Below, piece after piece: positions 1-64,000 of a DNA stretch of 64,000 bases. The notes below the pieces were generated by a model. That model searched no databases. It saw only the letters and a list, made by a program, of their open reading frames with translations, and had not been told where the DNA came from. The translations under genes were made by a program, and so were the position numbers. This stretch comes from Amorphochlora amoebiformis (taxonomy: Eukaryota; Cercozoa; Chlorarachniophyceae), in the NCBI GenBank assembly GCA_054601695.1, contig BAAHQB010000082.1, forward strand, positions 558,001 to 622,000, read 5' to 3'. Each line of letters opens with the position of its first letter. The stretch's first letter is position 1.

Positions 1-48
<48 letters not shown>

Positions 49-143
49 CATATATTTATATGTATGTATATATATATTTATGTATATAAAATATATGGTA
101 TACATGTATTTTTCTAAATTTTAACTCGTATGTTGCACGTCAG

Positions 144-1374
<1,231 letters not shown>

Positions 1375-1808
1375 GTTCGGCCTAGTGTGGGTGAGCAAGT
1401 AGAGCAATTGCTATGGGGATCATTTAGATCGTTGGCAAATTGAAAGTTACAAAATCTAGAAAATTATAATATTCTAATCAAATCTAGAAAGACTCGATTG
1501 TAGTAGACAGTCAATTTCGAGAATTTGTCTATCATCTAGATCATGCATGGCAAACTGTCAACCGAGAATCTACTAATATTACTGGTATTATTCAAATAGT
1601 ACTATTTCTAGCAAATTACTAGATTAGTGGCTAGTCTAGCTAGTTGAGGCCTTTCTATCTGCTAGATATGTGATTGTACTAGTACGTAGTATGAGAGTCT
1701 AATGTAGTAGTATATATAGACTCATGCACTGGGTATACATATCATATTTAAATATATTACTACATGTATATATATATATATACACATATACTAGATATAT
1801 ATACATAC

Positions 1809-1842
<34 letters not shown>

Positions 1843-1939
1843 GTCATGTATACCGTAGGCTATATAATTACTCTAGTTACCTAGGTTACTAAGTGTCAGT
1901 GAATTAATAGTCTCCAATTCGCGAGCATATCGGCTTGAA
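1375..1939. other. Intergenic region between converging CAF1 and TSP1 genes, CTAG-rich
   Basis: Lies between the CAF1 stop (+) and the TSP1-gene stop (-). From about 1440 to 1730 the tetramer CTAG occurs about ten times (TCTAGA, ACTAGT, GCTAGC-like contexts), several-fold above chance. A similar island follows the UGGT gene at about 52640-53010. The rest is TA microsatellite. No ORF with coding character is seen. Confidence 0.7.
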
Positions 1940-15811
<13,872 letters not shown>

Positions 15812-15945
15812 AATGGCCGTAGGGCGGGTGTCAGTCGAGGCCAACTCGCCACCCAATTCAAATTTGAATTCAGTCACGCAGGGTGACACATAACCGAAAA
15901 ATAGATTCAGACTTTTCCATTAAGATTTATCGGCATCCAAAGGCA
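15812..15945. promoter_or_regulatory. Compact divergent promoter region between the TSP1 gene and crtISO
   Basis: Only 134 bp separate the two start codons. The interval contains a perfect 16-bp palindrome AATTCAAATTTGAATT at 15855-15870 and GC-richer flanks (GGGCGGGTG near 15825). It must contain both 5' UTRs and probably a shared core promoter. No TATA box is evident. The role of the palindrome is inference. Confidence 0.7.
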
Positions 15946-29326
<13,381 letters not shown>

Positions 29327-29514
29327 CTCTCATCCTTGTCAAGTCATTTCTGCTACAATCTGATATATGTATATATAAATATCTATGTATATATATATAT
29401 GATATGTATTACAGTACTATAGTATGTGTAGGTATTTTTTTTTAAATGTACTCACATATCTAGATATACATACATACGCATAGACATACATATCCTCACA
29501 TATATCTATATATG

Positions 29515-29586
<72 letters not shown>

Positions 29587-29649
29587 TATACATGCATATA
29601 GGTTTATGTATTCATATGTTGCATGTATATGTAAAAAGGTAAATATTTT

Positions 29650-29689
<40 letters not shown>

Positions 29690-29713
29690 CATATATATTG
29701 TATATATGTGTGT

Positions 29714-29761
<48 letters not shown>

Positions 29762-30034
29762 AGTTTTTATATGCATAGCATATGCATACATCTAGATATG
29801 TAAATACACGCAACATAAATACACATGTATATGTGTGTACATTTAAATATACATATATAAATATACATAGACATGTATGTGTGTGTACCATATATATATG
29901 TGTGTATATAATGTGTATACTCATACACATGTATGTATGGGTATGTGCATATGCATGTATGTGTATGTGTACACATGTGTGTGTATATATGTATATGAGT
30001 ATAAATTTCAATTTATATGAATAATAATAATAAT

Positions 30035-30083
<49 letters not shown>

Positions 30084-30085
30084 CA

Positions 30086-30146
<61 letters not shown>

Positions 30147-30176
30147 TGTGTATATGTGTATATGTGTGTGTATATT

Positions 30177-30241
<65 letters not shown>

Positions 30242-30298
30242 CATATTGCTCACCAAATTAGTTGCGAAAGAGACATCTAGCCAGCTTATTTATCATGG
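29327..30298. other. Intergenic region between converging crtISO and a small minus-strand gene
   Basis: TA and TG/CA microsatellites with an (AAT)n run at 30019-30039. No coding block, tRNA or other RNA gene is apparent. Confidence 0.7.
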
Positions 30299-30314
30299 TC
30301 AAATGAACCCTGTG

Positions 30315-30358
<44 letters not shown>

Positions 30359-30941
30359 GTGCGTGTATATATGTATTACTTACGTACATGATGAAAAAGG
30401 AGCAGATTGTGGACATGGGGAAGCGGACGGATAAAATTAGCAGAGAGAAGAAGTTGAGAATACAGCACAAACCAAAGCTGGAATTGCCGCCTGGGTTTCA
30501 CGAGGTATAAATCCAAATGCCGCTTCCACTCGGTGACCTTCGGCGGGTTGTCAACTCGCTTTTTATCATATCGACGAAATATTTCCTGCACATCTGTATC
30601 TTCCCAGGTTTAGGGATTGGTTAACGATGTCTTGCGAAAGACGGATTTCACAGCCTAATCAGCGGACCGAAAATGCTCAAATTTTGGTACGGCTTCGAGT
30701 CCAAATCCGGCTTTGTCACCAGGGGCCGGCCATCCTCCTTGATTCCCGGCAGTAACGGGATTGCTACGAATCCCCGGTGGCAATATTGATAAACCACGCT
30801 GTCATCCTGCGTGACGACCATCGATTTGCGATCCCCAAATCCCGGCATTCTTTCCCATGCTGACGCGGGCGACGGACGGTAATACAACTCTAGAATATTA
30901 TTGCTTCTATGGTACGCTTCATGAAACAGGAAACGGCACAT
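30299..30941 (-). CDS. Small unrecognised protein (about 164 aa), possible membrane segment
   Basis: Three exons proposed: 30668-30941 (ATG at 30941-30939), 30384-30593 (acceptor ATACAG, donor GTAAGT) and 30299-30309 (TGA). Frame and phases agree. Exon 1 contains RSNNILELYYRPSPASAWER and DDSVVYQYCHRGFVAIPLLP. Exon 2 contains QEIFRRYDKKRVDNPPKVTE, then QLWFVLYSQLLLSANF, which could be one membrane-spanning or hydrophobic segment. Normal base composition and good splice sites argue that it is a real gene. I do not recognise the family. The start could lie further upstream if the TTTTTAG at about 30982 is an acceptor. The gene is divergent from UGGT, 117 bp apart. Confidence 0.6.
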
Positions 30942-31058
30942 CGGATGTAATTGGTGTTTGGAAGCGTATGGCAACTTTGTGTCTCTAAAAACTATTCAAA
31001 CACTGCCCTACACGACTAGTTACTCATTCGTCTGATATTCCTGGATTCTGGGCCGTGC
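30942..31058. promoter_or_regulatory. Compact divergent promoter region between the small minus-strand gene and UGGT
   Basis: 117 bp between the proposed start codons, free of TA microsatellite, unlike nearly all surrounding non-coding DNA. Same arrangement as at 15812-15945. A shared promoter is inferred from spacing only, and depends on the minus-strand start being correct. Confidence 0.5.
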
Positions 31059-52587
<21,529 letters not shown>

Positions 52588-53837
52588 GTCGCGCCATCTT
52601 CTTGTTATAATTACATACACAAAATATTTTCAGCATGCTCGTACGATACTAGACTAATACGTTGGTACTGATACTCGGCCGCTATTACAGTATTACTGGC
52701 TAGATTAGACCGTGACACATTAATCTAGTTCTACATCATCTAGATCATACAGCAAGGTCCTCGACACATGCTAGACATGCATTGACCAGTACGACAACAC
52801 TAGTTACTAAACAGGGGGGCCCTCGTCTAGCTCGTGTTGGGGCCAAGGGGGTCAACACTCTAGACTAGTAGACACTTTGGATCAATAATGTAATTAATTT
52901 TACGTCACGATTCTAGCCTGCTAAAAGTGCGGGCTGTGGATTCGGTTGTAGGTCAACACTCTAGACACTGCACTTTGCAACAATGGGATGAACGGCGCAA
53001 CGATAGTATACTGTATGATACTAGGCTGCGCATACGTATGCGCAGCGTAGATGCGCATACGTATGCGTATCTATGCTGCGTATACGTATGCGTATCTATG
53101 CTGCGTATACGTATGCGTATCTATACTGCGCATACGTACGTACCTAACAACATACTGCATGATACTAATTCCGTATTTTACATCAACTAGGGCTACGTTT
53201 CCACAATGTTTCCATCCTTTCCAGTGTATTCATTGTTATTGGGTGGATGCGTATGTTGTTATATTAAGTTTGATACGAATGTATGTATGTAAATATGTTG
53301 GTACGTACGTATGCATGTACGGTATACGTATATGTATTGATATCAATACGTATATGAATACGTACAGTAGTGGTAGTCCAGGATTATGTTCGATTGAAGT
53401 CCGTTTGGATTATGACAAAATGATCGAGGGAAATTCTTAGGAAGTTCATTCAAGAGATTTCTTGAAATGTTCTAAGTTCTCAAAAGCACTCGATTGGTCA
53501 TATATGCCCGTATTTGCGGGTCGTGTTTGCGGGGTCAAGGTTGTTGCCGTGTCTACACGTGTTGAAGTTGTTGTGGATCGTTTATAATCAGTTTTGGCTT
53601 AGCTTAGCTAGCAAATAAATTAATCAACAAGCACTGCGAGTGCACCACTAGAGACTCAGGCCTGGGACCTATAGCACCTACACAATCTATTAGATTTACT
53701 CAGGCAACTAGTGCAACTTGCGGCATACCTAGATACTGGTGATATGTTCTGGAAGTTGCTACAACTATAATTAATTATAATTAAGTTATAACTAGTATAA
53801 GCTCGGTATTGCAAATTCGAATAACACGGTTGCGTTT
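52588..53837. other. Intergenic region between converging UGGT and the right-hand minus-strand gene
   Basis: CTAG-rich from about 52640 to 53010 (about ten CTAG). A 25-bp palindromic tandem repeat lies at 53028-53140. Overlapping short ORFs at 53445-53590 exist on both strands (plus-strand frame with LDWSYMPVFAGRVCGVKVVA; minus-strand Thr-rich frame), but neither is supported as a gene. Confidence 0.65.
53028..53140. repeat. 25-bp tandem repeat with palindromic core
   Basis: About 4.5 copies of GCGTATACGTATGCGTATCT-ATGCT. The first unit contains the perfect 16-bp palindrome GCGCATACGTATGCGC (53028-53043). Alternating purine-pyrimidine sequence may favour cruciform or Z-form DNA. Confidence 0.85.
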
Positions 53838-63246
<9,409 letters not shown>

Positions 63247-63400
63247 CTAGATCTGGAGAATCTTTCATCAGTTCTTATTATTTTGCTTTTGTTAATTTTT
63301 TTTTTTTGAGGGGGGGGGAGAGGGGAGACATTTGATGCGGGGTAGAATCGAAGGAGGTGTTGGGACGGATGTATGTTGTGTATATATATGTATGTATATG

Positions 63401-63479
<79 letters not shown>

Positions 63480-63576
63480 ATATGTATTATAATATATATA
63501 TATATATATATATTTACTTATATGTATGTATATATATGTATATGTAAATGTTTGTGTACATGTATATGTATGTACG

Positions 63577-63626
<50 letters not shown>

Positions 63627-63948
63627 GGACATGTGTATGTGTTTTAGTGATATAAATATATAAATAATCAAAAAAAATGGATGCACTTATATATAAATAT
63701 ATATGTATATATATATATATATATACACATATATATACATATATTTATAAAGTGTAGTGATTACTATACATATATTTAAATATCTATATAGTATACAATA
63801 TATTCACTACATAAATTGACCTGTATGTGTCTATATGTAAATGTATGTGTAATATATTGTGTGTACATGCATAATTTATTGTGTGTACATGCATATACAC
63901 ACACGCACACACACACATATATATATATATACATAAATATATTTATAT

Positions 63949-63985
<37 letters not shown>

Positions 63986-64000
63986 GTATATGTGTGTGTG
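63247..64000. other. Right edge: purine/pyrimidine run, then TA microsatellite
   Basis: Poly-T and poly-G runs at 63293-63322, a short unique stretch to about 63370 that may hold more exon sequence of the minus-strand gene, then TA and TG/CA microsatellites to the window end. No further feature is seen. Confidence 0.6.

Noticed and set aside
53445-53594. Small gene with LDWSYMPVFAGRVCG (+) or a Thr-rich frame (-)
   Set aside because: Open frames exist on both strands of the same 150 bp, with no start codon or partner exon. Left as intergenic.

Overview
This is a nuclear segment from a photosynthetic eukaryote, not a bacterium. It holds spliceosomal GT-AG genes with dozens of short exons, introns dominated by (TA)n microsatellites, and many interstitial CCCTAA/TTAGGG (telomere-type) arrays. 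The carotenoid isomerase starts with an ER-type signal peptide whose cleavage region is followed by Phe and a Ser/Arg-rich stretch. That resembles the bipartite plastid-targeting leader (ASAFAP-like) of algae with secondary red plastids (stramenopiles, cryptophytes, haptophytes). I therefore favour such an alga but cannot name the species. Exon borders were placed by hand from splice sites, reading frame and family similarity. Where I say phases agree, the exon lengths were summed and the frame stayed open.

Layout: (1) 144-1374 (+), 3' end of a CAF1/POP2/CNOT7 mRNA deadenylase gene. (2) 1940-15811 (-), a secreted multi-TSP1 protein with a signal peptide and a PAN/apple-like Cys-rich module. 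(3) 15946-29326 (+), carotenoid isomerase crtISO, 25 exons adding up to exactly 620 codons including stop. (4) 30299-30941 (-), a small unrecognised protein. (5) 31059-52587 (+), UDP-glucose:glycoprotein glucosyltransferase (UGGT), about 44 exons and 1635 residues. (6) 53838-63246 and beyond (-), an unrecognised multi-exon gene whose last four exons are secure. Genes 2/3 and 4/5 are divergent pairs with only 134 and 117 bp between start codons, which suggests bidirectional promoters. Genes 1/2, 3/4 and 5/6 converge.

The genes do not form a pathway: RNA turnover, cell surface, plastid carotenoids and ER glycoprotein quality control are simply neighbours. The unusual biology is in the introns. 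First, some introns are telomere-type repeat essentially from GT to AG (21059-21164 and 11259-11547), and several other 3' splice sites sit directly at the end of such arrays. Second, at least nine times, pieces of an exon with its own splice site have been copied one to five times into the neighbouring intron between TA tracts. Third, a conserved element of about 50 bp recurs in five intronic places, mostly inside the telomere-type arrays.
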